Below are positions 1 to 11,318 of a stretch of DNA of 64,000 nucleotides, in pieces. Positions within the stretch are counted from its first letter, which is position 1; the number at the start of each line of letters is the position of its first letter. This DNA comes from Daphnia carinata. Its lineage: Eukaryota; Arthropoda; Branchiopoda; Diplostraca; Daphniidae. The stretch is from positions 3,782,001-3,846,000 of the forward strand of contig NC_081335.1 in assembly GCF_022539665.2 (NCBI RefSeq). The letters are read 5' to 3'. Both the position numbers and the translations under genes were made by a program. A model generated the notes under the pieces. It saw only the letters and a list, made by a program, of their open reading frames with translations. It did no database searches and was not told where the DNA came from.

Positions 1-1529
1 AGGAGTTCGTAAGAGATGAAGAATGGGCAAAGGATAATCAGCAAACCGGACGCGGTAAGACCGACATTATTGAGAAGTAGGACGCTGACCTTTGATTTGC
101 ATTTTGAAATGTATTATTGTGACATGATTAATAATGCCCATAATGCTTACCTTGGGGTGGTCGGAAAGCCATCCGTTGATAAGACGGCCCATCATGCTGC
201 ATATTCCAACGATTGAAAGGAGAAAGGAGGCTTCCTCTTTCGGGACTCCCGTTTCGACCGCGTGAGCTACATAGAAAATAAATGTAGATGTTACAAATCT
301 GGATGATTGTTTTTAACGAAATGGAGTTTTACCTGCCAAGTAGACGAAAGGTACAAACCATCCAATGGATTGGAAGAAACTTGACACGCAAATGAGGACA
401 AAAGTCGGTGATCGAAACAGCGAAAATTTGAAGATGTTTGACCAATACGCCCATTTCGTTAACTTCACTTCTTTTACTACGCTAACAGTCTAAAAAAAAT
501 TTAATCATGCATTACGTTTAAAGAAATACGTTAATCTATACACAATGTGCTGTTTCCTACCTGAGTTGCTTTGACGGATTTTACGCTGTTTGATAGCCCT
601 TGTTCCAGAGCCTTCGGGTCGGACTTCCTGCCATTAAAAGTAGGCGATTTTTCTATCGCAATTGGCACAGCATCAATGTCGAGAAGTTTCACACCTTCTT
701 CCACCTTCTTTCGTCGTTGAGGTTTCAGCGGAACGAGCAGCGATCCGAGAACTGCACAGTTCAAGTAAATGGCACTCTTTTTTTCGTTAAAAAAAAAAAA
801 AATTAGCGTATTAATTGGAACCTAATTATAAAGACACTGTCAAATATATATCGTACCAGGATAAGAAACGTCCCTCTGACTGCGTACGTTTCTAATAACA
901 AATAAATGATGGGAGCAAAGACAAAGGTGCCAGCTCCGGAACCGCAAACTGTAATGCCGGTGGCCAGTGCCCGTCTTTTGTCGAAATAAAACCCCACACC
1001 TACGACGATTGGTGTGAAAATCAAGCCGATGGAGAGGCCGAACAGGACACCGAGCGTGAAAAATAAACTATCGACAGACTGTGCTAAGGCAGAGGTCGAT
1101 AACCCAATGAATCCGAACATGCTACCCGTTAAAACGATGGTCCGGAAGCTAAACCGGTTACTCAATGCCGAAGCTATGGGACCTGTGTATAGAAAATATG
1201 GTGATTACATACAGACTGTGGTTTGAGAAACGTGCTCAAGTTGCCAAACCTGACATGAGAGAAATGCCGTTAACGATAGAAAAAATCCACGCGACTTTGG
1301 CAACAGGTTCGTCGAAAACGCGTTCCAATTCAGAGAGGATTAGTCCGAAGCTGAAAAGTATTCCATCTGAAATGAGGATGCAGAGGAAGCTGGCTGCCGT
1401 AACGATCCAGCCGTATCCTCCATCCGGCGGAATAATTACATACTCATCTTTAGGATCTTCTTCTTTCTCTTCTGCCACCACTTCTCCGAAATCCTTGCTG
1501 CCTGAACTAAATTGATCTTGACTAGCCAT
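1..1529 (-). CDS. MCT-like transporter (SLC16 family), 3' part outside window
   Basis: Six exons lie in the window: 1250-1529, 857-1182, 561-776, 333-489, 151-266 and 1-89 (continuing leftward), about 394 codons. The product is a 12-helix major-facilitator carrier of the monocarboxylate transporter family, expected in the plasma membrane. Exon 1 carries the family signature PPDGGYGW just before helix 1. Exon 2 carries the FYFDKRRALATG block before helix 5. Exon 3 encodes the start of the charged central loop. Exon 5 keeps the helix-8 motif MMGRLINGWLSD. The start ATG at 1529 gives an N-terminus that aligns with the neighbouring copies. All junctions are GT-AG and stay in frame. Exons 6 (rest), 7 and 8 should lie left of the window. 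The substrate cannot be read from sequence. Confidence 0.88.
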
Positions 1530-3269
1530 CTCTCCCCAGATGCTCTAGGCAATTCACTGCGCTCAAAACTGGATTGCGGAGCTTTTTCGTTGATGGTGTC
1601 TTCGCTACTGGCCAAACACTGGTCTGTCTCGTCCTTGCACAACGGAATCAATAGCTCGGCGTATCTCGCAATAAAAGAATTTAGCTTTTTTTTTTCACGT
1701 CTTACATTTTTTTAGTGGGCTTTCTTTATTGCGTCAAGACACAAGAGTCAAGGTGTCTACGGACAATGTCCGTTTGCTTGATCCACTGCTTGTTTCACCT
1801 TTACACATAGTTTTACTGTCGTTTCTTATCGTTCAGTTATCAAAAGGCTGAACAAATTTTTTATCCACATTCGATAGTAATCCACACCTGAAAGCAATAA
1901 CATTTCATCAATATTCAAGCTTAAGCAAGCAAATGTGAAGTTTTTGTATGATAGTTATCGTTAACCTTTAGCATTACAAACTCCGTCCCATGCTTTTACA
2001 CGGGCCGTATAGGCCTAATAACCACCCCACTCGGGTTTCCAGATTGATATGTTTACCACTGGAATCTGCTGATACCTTTGTGCAACACAGTTGATTCTAT
2101 TCAAAAAGTTGGATATCATAACGGAAGCATTATAATGAGCATGGTGCTGGTCTGCTCGTTAGCCCAAAGTTAGTAATGCTAAAGACTTAACTGTAGTACA
2201 CAACTTGCAATCATACATGGGTCTGTCTTAATGGTTGTAAACTAGTGTTCAGAATGGCAAAAGTTGCGTCTGTTGGCGTATGCAGTTAGAAGAAAAAGTT
2301 CAAGTCGTTAACTCACCTTGTTCTGCGTTCTGCCCAACTCCTTTTCCAGTCGGATTCATTGGGTATTCGTTGTTAAAAGTTAGGAGATCACTCAGGTCGG
2401 GAACAAATGCAGACGACTCTGTAATGAAATAAAAAAAGGGGTCGCTTCGATTGCAACTCTGTGAGCGTGATCGTTTGCCGTCGACTGGTATGGCACCTAG
2501 ACGACTCTGGTTATCGATTATTTTCTGTCTGGAACACCACAATCTCATTTCGAGTGTTAGTATTTCGCAAAACAAGAAGACATTTTTACGCATAACAATT
2601 AAATACATTAATTCACTTTAACATGTTTCTACCGTCTGTTCTCGCTGGCATTTTTGCAGCATATCTAATCATGACTGTTTTCTTTTGGACATCCCTGGTA
2701 CTTTGGCGTTAAGAGAGGCGGGAGTTGGGGGTAATCCTTCCTTCTTATTTTTTTGCCAATCATCGAGTTATCCTGATCCTATATAAAATGATCATATTGA
2801 TACAAAATTTCAATACATGCGTAAAATCGCCTTGGGGAACTAGATAAAGAGATCACAAAAAATCAATGGATTTAGGATGCGAAAGATAAAAGGGAAAATT
2901 ACCTTTCACTCAATAGGTAAATCCACCACAGATAAACGAATAAAATAGGATTGCGTGTAATTGAATTTTAACGAAAAAAAAATAATAACGAACTCCTGCT
3001 GTCCAAGGTAGGTTTGAGAGTAGCTTGAAGACTCGAGAAATTAAAGTTGTTTGTATCAGCTTTGTCCATTCTTATGATTGCTCATCCTCTTCCAAGAATA
3101 TCGCATTATAATACCATTCCAGCGGGTGAATTGTTTCGTAAGTTCTATTCAATGATATAACATAAAACAAAGTTATTCTTAAGCGACACTTCAGGCCGAT
3201 GGGGACGTCCGAATTCAATGATAGAGAATTGTCAATTGAAGAGGATATCAGGTTTGAAAGGCTTACCGA
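1530..3269. other. Intergenic: 5' flank of the first MCT and duplicated tail of the second
   Basis: No complete gene is seen. The stretch from about 1847 recurs at 14.46-15.8 kb, and parts of it at 17.2-17.9 kb, with substitutions and small indels, so it belongs to the duplicated MCT unit. One segment (2317-2418) looks like an exon and is listed separately. Confidence 0.6.
2317..2418 (-). other. Candidate orphan exon, 102 nt, duplicated
   Basis: A 102-nt open segment is flanked by AG on its 5' side and GTGAGT on its 3' side and has phase 1 at both ends. It encodes an acidic, Asn/Pro-containing stretch including SSAFVPDLSDLLTFNNEYP. A second copy with the same length, phase and splice signals lies at 14971-15072. 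I cannot connect it to a complete gene: it is downstream of the stop of the MCT copy at 3270. It could be an alternative C-terminal exon, part of a lost gene, or chance. Confidence 0.3.
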
Positions 3270-5318
3270 TTACATTTCATGTAAATAAAATTGCCATTTC
3301 AACTCGTATTCAATTACCTGCAGAAATTTCTTCCCCTCCCAATGTTTAATTTTTTTTAAACACCAGCAAAGAAATGCAGAAAGGAAAACGAGACAACCGA
3401 CAACGGTGAAGAAACCCCAATAATGGCCGCAAAATTTGTAAAGCCAACCTGAGGAACAAATATTACAAAAACAAGCAGGGAATGAAAAAAAGCAGGCACA
3501 TTAGCAGATAATATTATAAAAACACATTATGTTAGAAATATACACACCAGAAAGAAGAAAACATACGAAGGCACCAGCTCTGTAGCACGTGTGTATGACG
3601 CCGTAACCTTCCGTAGCATTTTTCAGTGCTAGTTCCTTCGCGAGTACAATGGGATGAGAAACGACTGTGCAGGCTTTTTGTGATGAAAGTCGTGATAATT
3701 TTAGTTTTGGGTTTTTGAATTGTCGGAAAAAAATAACTTACATGAAGCCAGCCCGAAGAGTAATGAAAATACCACAAGCCACCAATAGGATGTGGATATC
3801 GAACAAGAAAGTATCAATACTCCTGTTACTGCTAAGCCGCAATTATTCCAATAAAGAACCTTAAACTTTAAAAAATACATATATATACGACATTAGTTAC
3901 TGAAACTGGCAGTCTCCACGTATAAATCTGTAGTGTAACAACATACATTGGGGTTGCTACAAAGCCGTCCGTTAAAAATACGGCCGATCGTGCTTGATAT
4001 TCCAATAGCAGATATTAAAAAATATGCCTCCACTTTTGATGTTTTCATATTGATGGCATGAGCTGCGTAAAAGAAAAATATATTTTCGAATAGCGTGTGT
4101 ATGCGACAGGCGTTAAATTACCAGATAGATACACCATCGGCACAAATAGACCGAACGCCTGCAAGAAACTCGCGAAAGAAAGTGCAATGAAAGTCTCGGA
4201 TTTCAATAGCAAGATCTTCCTCAAGCTGTTTATGAAATGTCCTAGAATGTTTGGTATTGTGATTGGATCGCTGCCATTCTTCAACAAACCGCCATAGTTA
4301 AATGCATAGAGTACATCATGACACAAATGATCAAAACTGTCCGTACCTGCTGCTTCTGGTTTCCAGGATTTCCTCTCCCGTTATTAGGTTGTTCTTGAGC
4401 TCTTCCTTGGTTTTGATGGCTTTCGATTTCATTCGAGTTAGGTGTTTCGTCTGTTGCGACTGAGAGCAATGCCACATCTTCTGGTAGTTTCTTACGACGT
4501 AGGTTAGTGTATAGTACGTATAGCCATCCAAATAGCGCGGAGACCAAATAAAAGCCAGTCTTTACAAAGAAAAAAAAAAAGATGGTTTCTTTGATAAGAA
4601 TCAATTTGTTAAACATAGTTAATTTTATTTCTTACTCACCATATAATAATACGTTTCTGTAATGGCGAACTTATCGTATAAATAGTAGGTAAAAGGGCCA
4701 AAGACCAAAGCACCTGTTCCTGAATAGCACAGAGCGATCCCAGTGGAAAGTGTTGGCCATTCGGATGCATCCCTTTCAACAACGATTGAAATAGTGGGAA
4801 GAGTGTCTGAAATTCCGAAAACCATGGCTACGAGCACGAACAACAGGCGACCGAAAGCCTGTGACATGGAATATGCCAGTAGCCCCACAAAACTCAATAC
4901 AGTTTTGGCTATCATGATAGTCGGCAAACCATTTTGCTTGCCGAACTTCGAAACGGCAAAACCTAGGAAATAAAGTGTATAAATAATGGAAAACGACGAG
5001 CATGAAATCATTAATGAATGTACACAATGTAAACATACCTGAGGCGAACGTAATGCTACGAACACAAGCAAAGAACAACACTTTTTTACCAGTGGACTTG
5101 TAAAAAATGTGATCCGAATCCGAAGCTATTAATCCGAAGCAAAACAGGATACCATCAGAAACGAGTAAACACAGCAAACTGGCAACCATAACGAACCAGC
5201 CACACTTTCCTTTCGGAAGAACTATGGAAAAGCTAGGTCTTTTTTCCTTGCTCGTTGTTACGGCTGCGTTATTAGCAGAGTCGCTGCCACTCATATTGAT
5301 AAACGCCGTATCCGCCAT
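3270..5318 (-). CDS. Divergent MCT-like protein (SLC16-derived), 8 exons
   Basis: Exons 5039-5318, 4640-4962, 4347-4559, 4122-4278, 3947-4062, 3742-3865, 3548-3673 and 3270-3448 join in frame to 505 residues. Exon order, phases and lengths (157, 116, 124, 126 nt in the middle) match the canonical MCT copies, so the fold should be the same 12-helix carrier. The signatures are eroded. PPDGGYGW has become LPKGKCGW, and the basic FDKRRALATG block before helix 5 reads VERDASEWPTLSTG. The helix-8 arginine is kept (TIGRIFNG) but the following WLAD is RLCS. Start ATG 5318 is chosen because it gives the usual N-terminus length; ATG 5372 is in frame upstream. An alternative splice inside the last exon at CAG|GTAATT is possible. 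Function may be altered or lost. Confidence 0.7.
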
Positions 5319-6092
5319 CAAACGCTGTAGGATAGAAAACGAATTTGTTACTACTGCCGCAGCCGGCTTCAAAGAACTTGATACTAGTATCGTGTAATAC
5401 CCACTTGTGCCTCCATTTTAATAATTCAGCGTAATGTACAACGGTGCGCTGAACAGTTTCTTCACGATCTAAACGTTATCTTACGTATGCTCCGAGACTC
5501 AGGATAACGTTTTTCCATTTGATCAAAGTTGACTTATCTATAGACACCGAAAAACTGAGGAAAATGGGTTTGGGTAATCAAGAAACTACGAATAATCTAA
5601 TCAAAATGCTTGGGCTTTTACCATTCTGCAGATTCATTAGAAAAGATGTTTAAAAAATAAAGTAAAAGTGAAAAATAGTAAGAAAACTTTCAGATTCGTT
5701 TAAAATTTGTTTTCATCACATACTCGGCCTAAATTAAACATTCTTTGAATGAATTGCGCAATGGAAAATTATTGGACCTTTTTTACGCAATTGGGATTAT
5801 GTCTGCATCGCAACAGACTGGAAAACTGTAAACCACCATTTTCGGGTGTGTGTCACTGAGATAAGGATTGGATAGAAACTTATCTTTAACATCAAGGGAA
5901 AAGAACAGGGACAATAGTCTCTTCCAGTGTTCTTCCCCATTTGAACGAGCCAGCATCGTAAGTTGGAATAAAAACAAGACTTTAAACAAGTATAGAAACA
6001 AATGTAAAACGCCATTTCATCTAAGTGTAGATGTCAATAAGCATAGGCGAAGTTCTCTAAAGATAGTGCGGTTCAGCAATTAGGAAGGTATC
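5319..6092. other. Intergenic, part of the duplicated MCT unit
   Basis: No gene is seen. Segments of this spacer recur in order at 16.73-17.2 kb (near 5.58-5.8 kb) and 20.19-20.38 kb (near 5.9-6.07 kb), which helps define the borders of the segmental duplication. Confidence 0.6.
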
Positions 6093-6630
6093 TCAGCTAC
6101 TAGAATTCATCCTCTTTTCCCAGCGATTGATTGTTCCCAGTGGATAACAAATGAACGCAGAGAGAAGAATGGAAGAGCCGGCAAGATAGAAGGCAACGTG
6201 ATAATCACCGAAAATGTCGTGAAGCAAACCTGACGAGTTCATTTCAAATTAAAGAGAGAAAAATAGAGTTACCTTGGCAGCAGTTCGAAAACTCAAATCA
6301 GTTTGCGGCTTACCAGCAATAGGAATTCCTGAGAGGGTGGCCACTCCGTAAAACATGAGCATGAAGCTGTAACCATTGCTGACGTTTTCAAACCCGAGTA
6401 GCTTTCCCAGTAAAATTGGACGAATGACAGTGGTGCAGGCTATTTAAAAGTAAAATTAAATCATTTCCTAGTTATAGTTTAAGTCTACAAAAATTATAAC
6501 TTACATGAAGCCAGCCCGAAAATGGCTGCAAACATGACAAGCAACTCATAGGAGGTGAATAACGGGCACATAATTATCAATACGCCTGCCACCGACAACC
6601 CAACATTATTCATAAATAATACATTTACCT

Positions 6631-6662
<32 letters not shown>

Positions 6663-8094
6663 ATTGATTATTACTTCACTACAAATATCTACGCAACAGC
6701 CTAATAAACATACCCAAGGTTGGTCAGCAAGCCATCCGTTAAAAATGCGACCGATCATGTTAGACATTCCAATAACGGATAACAAAAACGAGGCTTCTAT
6801 TTTCGGTATTCCCATTTTAGTGGCGTGAGCTGTGTAAAATAATACACGGGATTTAAATGCTGTAATGATGTGTGCATCCGACAAGCGGAGGATTACCTGT
6901 GAGATACACGGACGGTACAAACCATCCGATTGACTGAAAGAAACTAGAGACACAAACGACAACAAAAGTTTGCGATCGGAACAGCGAAAATTTGAACAGT
7001 TTCAACACGTTTCCTAATCGTTTCTTCATTGATTTTTGATCAACGCGATGACTAGTGCACTTTGATTTAATTGTCATAACAAAAGTAAAGAGTAATTGTC
7101 ACGCAAAATAATCAAAAGTGTTCCTACCTGTCGTTCCAGTTTACCTATCCTGTCATCAAGTCGTTCTTGAGCTTTCAATTCATTTTGATGAATAACTTTA
7201 GCTTCACTAAAGGACTGTGGGGTGTCTACTGATTGTGTTACAACTTCATCAACAAGCAGTTTCACAGCTTCCTGCAGTCTCCTCCGCCGTTGAGGTTTTA
7301 ATGGAACAAGTAACGATCCAAGTACCGCGCAGTTCAAATAAATTCCACTCTTGGAAAAAAAGGGCTCATTTAAATTATAAAACAAATCTAAGACACATTT
7401 TCACTTCAGAATTAATTTTGCTAACTCACCAGAATTAGGAGTGCTCCACTGATGGTGTACGTTTCCAGAAGCAAGTAGATGACTGGAGCAAAAACAAAAG
7501 TACCTGCTCCAGATCCACAGAGAGCAATTCCAGTAGCTAAAGCTCGCCTTTTGTCGAAATAGAAGCCCACTCCGACGACAATGGGTGTAAACACGAGTCC
7601 GTCTGCAACTCCGAAAAGCACACCGAGCGTGAAAAACAGACTATCGATAGACTGAGCGAATGAAGAGCTCAATAGCCCAACAGACCCAATTAAGCTGCCG
7701 GTTATGACGACAGTACGAAAGCCAAATCGATTGCTCAATGCAGAAGCAACGGGACCTAACAAGTAACACGTTCAAAGTGGAATTAAAGGCTAGTAACACA
7801 ATCTTTGTAACCTGAGATTAATGAACTGCCATTGACGATGGAGAAGATCCACGCCACTTGAGCAACGGGCACGTGAAACACTTGTTTCAAATCCGAAAGT
7901 ATTAATCCGAAACTGAAGAGGATTCCATCTGAAATGAGTAAACACCACAAACTGGCAGCTGTAACGATCCAGCCATATCCTCCGTCGGGTGGAACTACGA
8001 TGTATTCGTAGTTAGATTCGTCTTCATCCTTTGTCGTTGGGGTTACATCCTTGGAATCTGTGTCACGTGAACTGATTGGCGCTGCACACGCCAT
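6093..8094 (-). CDS. MCT-like transporter (SLC16 family), intact 8-exon copy
   Basis: Exons 7812-8094, 7430-7755, 7128-7349, 6897-7059, 6714-6829, 6505-6628, 6314-6439 and 6093-6229 join to 498 residues, all GT-AG and in phase. Exon 1 holds the PPDGGYGW signature and helix 1. Exon 2 holds helices 2-5 and FYFDKRRALATG, the conserved loop of proton-coupled monocarboxylate carriers. Exons 3 and 4 encode the long charged cytoplasmic loop and helix 7. Exon 5 has the helix-8 motif NMIGRIFNGWLAD. Exons 6-8 encode helices 9-12 and a short tail ending RWEKRMNSSS. This is the reference copy against which the decayed paralogue at 20.4-22.4 kb can be read. The substrate is unknown; small monocarboxylates are typical of the family. 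Confidence 0.9.
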
Positions 8095-8603
8095 GCCAGA
8101 CTGAAATGGCTATAGGCTATTTTAACTAGACCAAACTAACAACTTGTTGCTATTGTTGCAACTGATCAAACAATGGCTTGTTGCCCCCATCTACAAATCG
8201 ATTTGGTAGACACACGAGATAACGGTTGATCGTACTTCTATTATGATATTTGTTCGTTTCTCTCGTTTTCGGGTTTCAATTTTAGGTATGTAATGTCCAA
8301 CTCATCACTCTGCTTGCACTGTTGTCAGTTGGTTTCAACTTTACTCGTTAGGTGGCCATCATTTTCATCAGTTTGGTTTGACATTGCAGACAAATATATG
8401 GCAATCCGTTTTACATTTAAAAAAAAAAAAAATTCGCCAAAAAAAAAAAAATCATTTTTTTTCTTTTTTTCCGACACGTAGCCATCTACCGCTCAGACTC
8501 GTTACTACTGGCGTAGGCAATTTCAGTCCATTGGATGCCATTCGCAGTTAGTTCAGTAGTGTGGATGGAGAGAATAACGCGTGGCTGGAGGAACAATTGA
8601 AAA

Positions 8604-9108
8604 ATGGATAAGATAATACAATAAAAGGATGGTAAGTATAAACATTATTATATTGGTTTTCAATTATTAATTATTGTTTATTAGATCAAATTATGAAGCT
8701 GCAGGCCCAATTATTGGAACAACACAAAATATTAGATAACAGTAAAGCTAAGGATGGTAAGGCCTAATACGTAATGATTCTATTTATTTGCTTTTATTCA
8801 TTTGTGTTTTGTAGCTCAAATTTTGAGTCTACAAGCTCAGCTAGGGGAAAAGAACAAATTGGAACGGAACAGTTTCCAAACAGTGAAGGAGGTTTTTCCA
8901 AACTCGTCCCTAACTGAACATGAGGATGAATTGGCATTAGGCGAACACAGTCAGGTACCTAAACTTTTCAAATAAGAATTCAAAACAAGTATAGAATTTT
9001 AACAAACAATTATTTATTGTTTAGTTATTCAGTCTACCACCTGACAGTGTGTTAAAGTTAAATTCTGTTAGTGCTGCACTAAAAGAATTGTTAGTAATAA
9101 GTCCATGA
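8604..9108 (+). pseudogene. Left-arm copy of the small coiled-coil gene, stop in first exon
   Basis: This is the mirror copy of the spliced frame at 12702-13206 and keeps the same intron positions. The first exon reads MDKIIQ and then TAA (8622-8624), where the right arm has CAA. The downstream exons remain open and otherwise appear the same, with the last ending in TGA at 9106-9108. Whether this arm is transcribed is unknown. Confidence 0.5.
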
Positions 9109-10165
9109 GGCGAAGGAAGTGAAGAATTGTGGGACCATATTTGGGCTGAAAATGGGTGTGGTATGGAAACCCAGAAATAGCACGAGTTCAACATAAAACA
9201 TGAATTAGGTACTTTTCGGTTTTTTGTCTATTGAAAAAGTATTTTTAATGCTATTATTTTGCATTCACAGAATTTTAGTGGGGGATCAAGTCAAGTCTGG
9301 AAGTGTTACAGGATGGAAGAGTGAGCCTACAGTTGAAAAACACTGAAAGTGCATTACCATTAAGGTATGAGGTAAAGTAATAGAGTATGCAAATTGTCTA
9401 ATGAGAAGTACCATCTTGTGTGAATGAATCCTGTGTAACAGCAATCCTTTATAGTTCTGTCACAGCTAGAAGCCTCAAATAATTCTGCTTCTCTTGCTAA
9501 AGAACAACTTGTTTTTTACGTTCAGAGTGTTGGTGAAGCTGGGTACTTAAATGGCCCTAAAGATGTTTCGTTTCGTTGGCATTGCAGCGATGAACATCAT
9601 ACATAGACTTTTTAGGTATGAAAGGAATTTTCTTGAATTTTTTTTTGAATTTATGACAAAGCATTTCTCCTGCTTTTTGCCAACCATGTCTAATCTAAAA
9701 AAAATTTATCCAATAGGAAAGGATTTTCAGCATACTGGGAACACAACTATCAACCATGCAACATTCTAGGGGTGCTATTTTATCATTCAAGAGCCTTATA
9801 CAATGATTTTCATCTGCAATTTGTATGGCCTTTCCCAAGCTTCTGCCAGAAGTTGAATCTTTAAGTCATGTAAGTCACATGAGCAACAATTGAGATGCTT
9901 AATGGTGTTGTTTTTCTTTTCTCACCATAGGTTAATAGTAACATTGGATCTGAAAAGATTCTTGGTTGGGGCAAGACACTGAATAAATTGTAATGATTGG
10001 ATGGATAACATGACATTTCTATACTTAATTTGGATTCCCGAGACGGTATTTTATATTTAAAAAATTGAAGTGCATATCTGGGCTCCCTTCCTTTCCGTAG
10101 CCCCGTTTCCCCTTGACTCGTAATAAGCCCGTAGGGGGTCATGCCCCTACTGTACGGTATATATA

Positions 10166-10486
10166 AAAACAACATATACCGAGGTTTGGAGGGCTCTGGC
10201 CGGAAAGGGGACGTGGATGTCCGCTTAGTCCGATGATGTGTTCACGGAGGGCTCTGTGGCTACCCACAAATCCGAACTAAAGGTTAATCGCTCCTGTAAA
10301 AATGTTCCAAATCTTCAGCTCTTCTTCCGGCTTCTCTTAGCCAATCACCGGGTAATCTCCCCGGTGGGTCAACAAGGCAGTGTCTCCCCCTGCCTGGGTT
10401 GACGGCAACTTTTGAAAGGGCTATTGTGCCTTTTTAAAGTTGCAAAAATAATTCTGATGTGCAGAGAATTGTCAATAAATTTTTTT
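10166..10486 (+). ncRNA. Hairpin-rich segment, possible structured RNA (left arm)
   Basis: Three strong hairpins follow one another: ACCGGG/CCCGGT around a short loop; GTCAAC and GGCAG pairing with CTGCC and GTTGAC; and GCAACTTT with AAAGG pairing with CCTTTT and AAAGTTGC. They lie at about 10344-10442. Upstream, GGAGGGCTCTG occurs twice (near 10188 and 10246). A canonical AATAAA lies just before the arm ends. The mirror copy is at about 11319-11640. I do not recognise the family. The stems could serve an RNA or be transposon sub-terminal structure. Confidence 0.3.
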
Positions 10487-10763
10487 TGTAAAATATTTTT
10501 TGCAAAATTTGTTTCTCTCATTGTCTGTGTACACTGTGTTCACACATTTATCAACTTATTTTTTTTTTTTGCTTAGCTTGCTCAATTCACTTTTATTGTT
10601 TTTGCCACCTTTTATGGTATGCATTGTTTCCATTGGTTTATCGTTTATCTGTAAGCATTCAATTATTATTTATTACACTCTTTGAATACTTCAACTTAGA
10701 TTCAAGGAACATCGTGTAATACCTGGATATTTTCTGAATTAATTTTGTATTTATATTTTGTTT

Positions 10764-10834
10764 TACTCGTATGGGAACCGATCCCCAGACATTCAGCGTG
10801 CAACGCCAATGCTCTAACATTGAGCCACGAGATA
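10764..10834 (-). tRNA. tRNA-like sequence, possible Ala(UGC) pseudogene
   Basis: Read on the minus strand it gives a D-arm box GGCTCAATGTTAGAGC, an anticodon stem TTGGC/GCTGA with wobble pairs around loop GTTGCAC (anticodon UGC), a T stem with GGG/CCC, and an acceptor stem with five pairs (CTCGT/ACGAG). The T loop (ATCGGTT) departs from the usual TTCRA form, so this is more likely a decayed tRNA or tRNA-derived repeat than a working gene. Confidence 0.4.
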
Positions 10835-10933
10835 TATCTAAATTGTTTTATTATCCCATATACTATGTTATCGTCTAGGCTGTTTGTGCAGTCTTGCACA
10901 ACTACGTCTTTATCTTTCTGCAGTGTTCATAAC

Positions 10934-11006
10934 GTGCATATAGCTCAGTGGTAGAGCCTTTAGCTGCGATACCTGTTACCCTGAGTTCAAACCTCAGTAG
11001 ATGTAC
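10934..11006 (+). tRNA. tRNA-like sequence, anticodon arm degenerate
   Basis: The 73-nt segment has an acceptor stem GTGCAT/ATGTAC (one G-U), a D-arm GCTCAGTGGTAGAGC matching the internal A box, and a perfect T arm CTGAG-TTCAAAC-CTCAG matching the B box. The anticodon stem does not pair. It could act as an RNA polymerase III promoter even if it makes no usable tRNA. Confidence 0.4.
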
Positions 11007-11121
11007 GTAATTGAAGCAGAATAGACTCGGAGAAGAATATTGCAGCGTTGCGTTTTATATTTTAATTTAAGTGTAAATGTAAGTCCGTAGGTGACACGAA
11101 AAAAGCCAACTTTACATCATA

Positions 11122-11193
11122 TGATTCATGGCTCACTGGTAGAGCATCGGCGCGGTATGCCGAACATCCTGGGTTCGATTCCCCAATGAGACA
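11122..11193 (+). tRNA. tRNA-like sequence, acceptor stem degenerate
   Basis: It has a D-arm GGCTCACTGGTAGAGC, a perfect anticodon stem TCGGC/GCCGA around GCGGTAT, and a B-box GGGTTCGATTCCC. The acceptor stem pairs poorly and position 33 is C rather than U. Probably a tRNA pseudogene or a tRNA-derived SINE head. Confidence 0.4.
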
Positions 11194-11318
11194 AAATTGT
11201 AAGCTCAATCATATGTAAGTATGTACCAATAACCAAGGACAATACATACATAGTGTGGGAAAAAAACCCCTCATAGTATGAATAAAGTTAAAAACACAAG
11301 TATTGAAATTCTTGTTTA

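Larger units (their letters stand above)
8397..10486 (+). repeat. Left arm of the 5-kb inverted repeat
   Basis: This arm is the reverse complement of 11319-13414. Where compared the arms differ by isolated substitutions and poly-A length; a 315-bp open stretch in each arm (9861-10175 and 11633-11947) gives an identical 104-residue translation. One difference matters: CAA to TAA at 8622-8624 stops the small coiled-coil frame in this arm. Confidence 0.85.
10487..11318. other. Spacer of the palindrome with three tRNA-like sequences
   Basis: This unique 0.83-kb loop separates the two arms. It contains three short segments with tRNA-like A and B boxes, listed separately, and no credible protein-coding frame. 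Confidence 0.6.

Noticed and set aside
9861-10175. 104-codon open frame in each palindrome arm (also 11633-11947)
   Set aside because: It overlaps the hairpin segment, has no splice partners and no domain-like content. It is useful only as proof that the arms are identical there.
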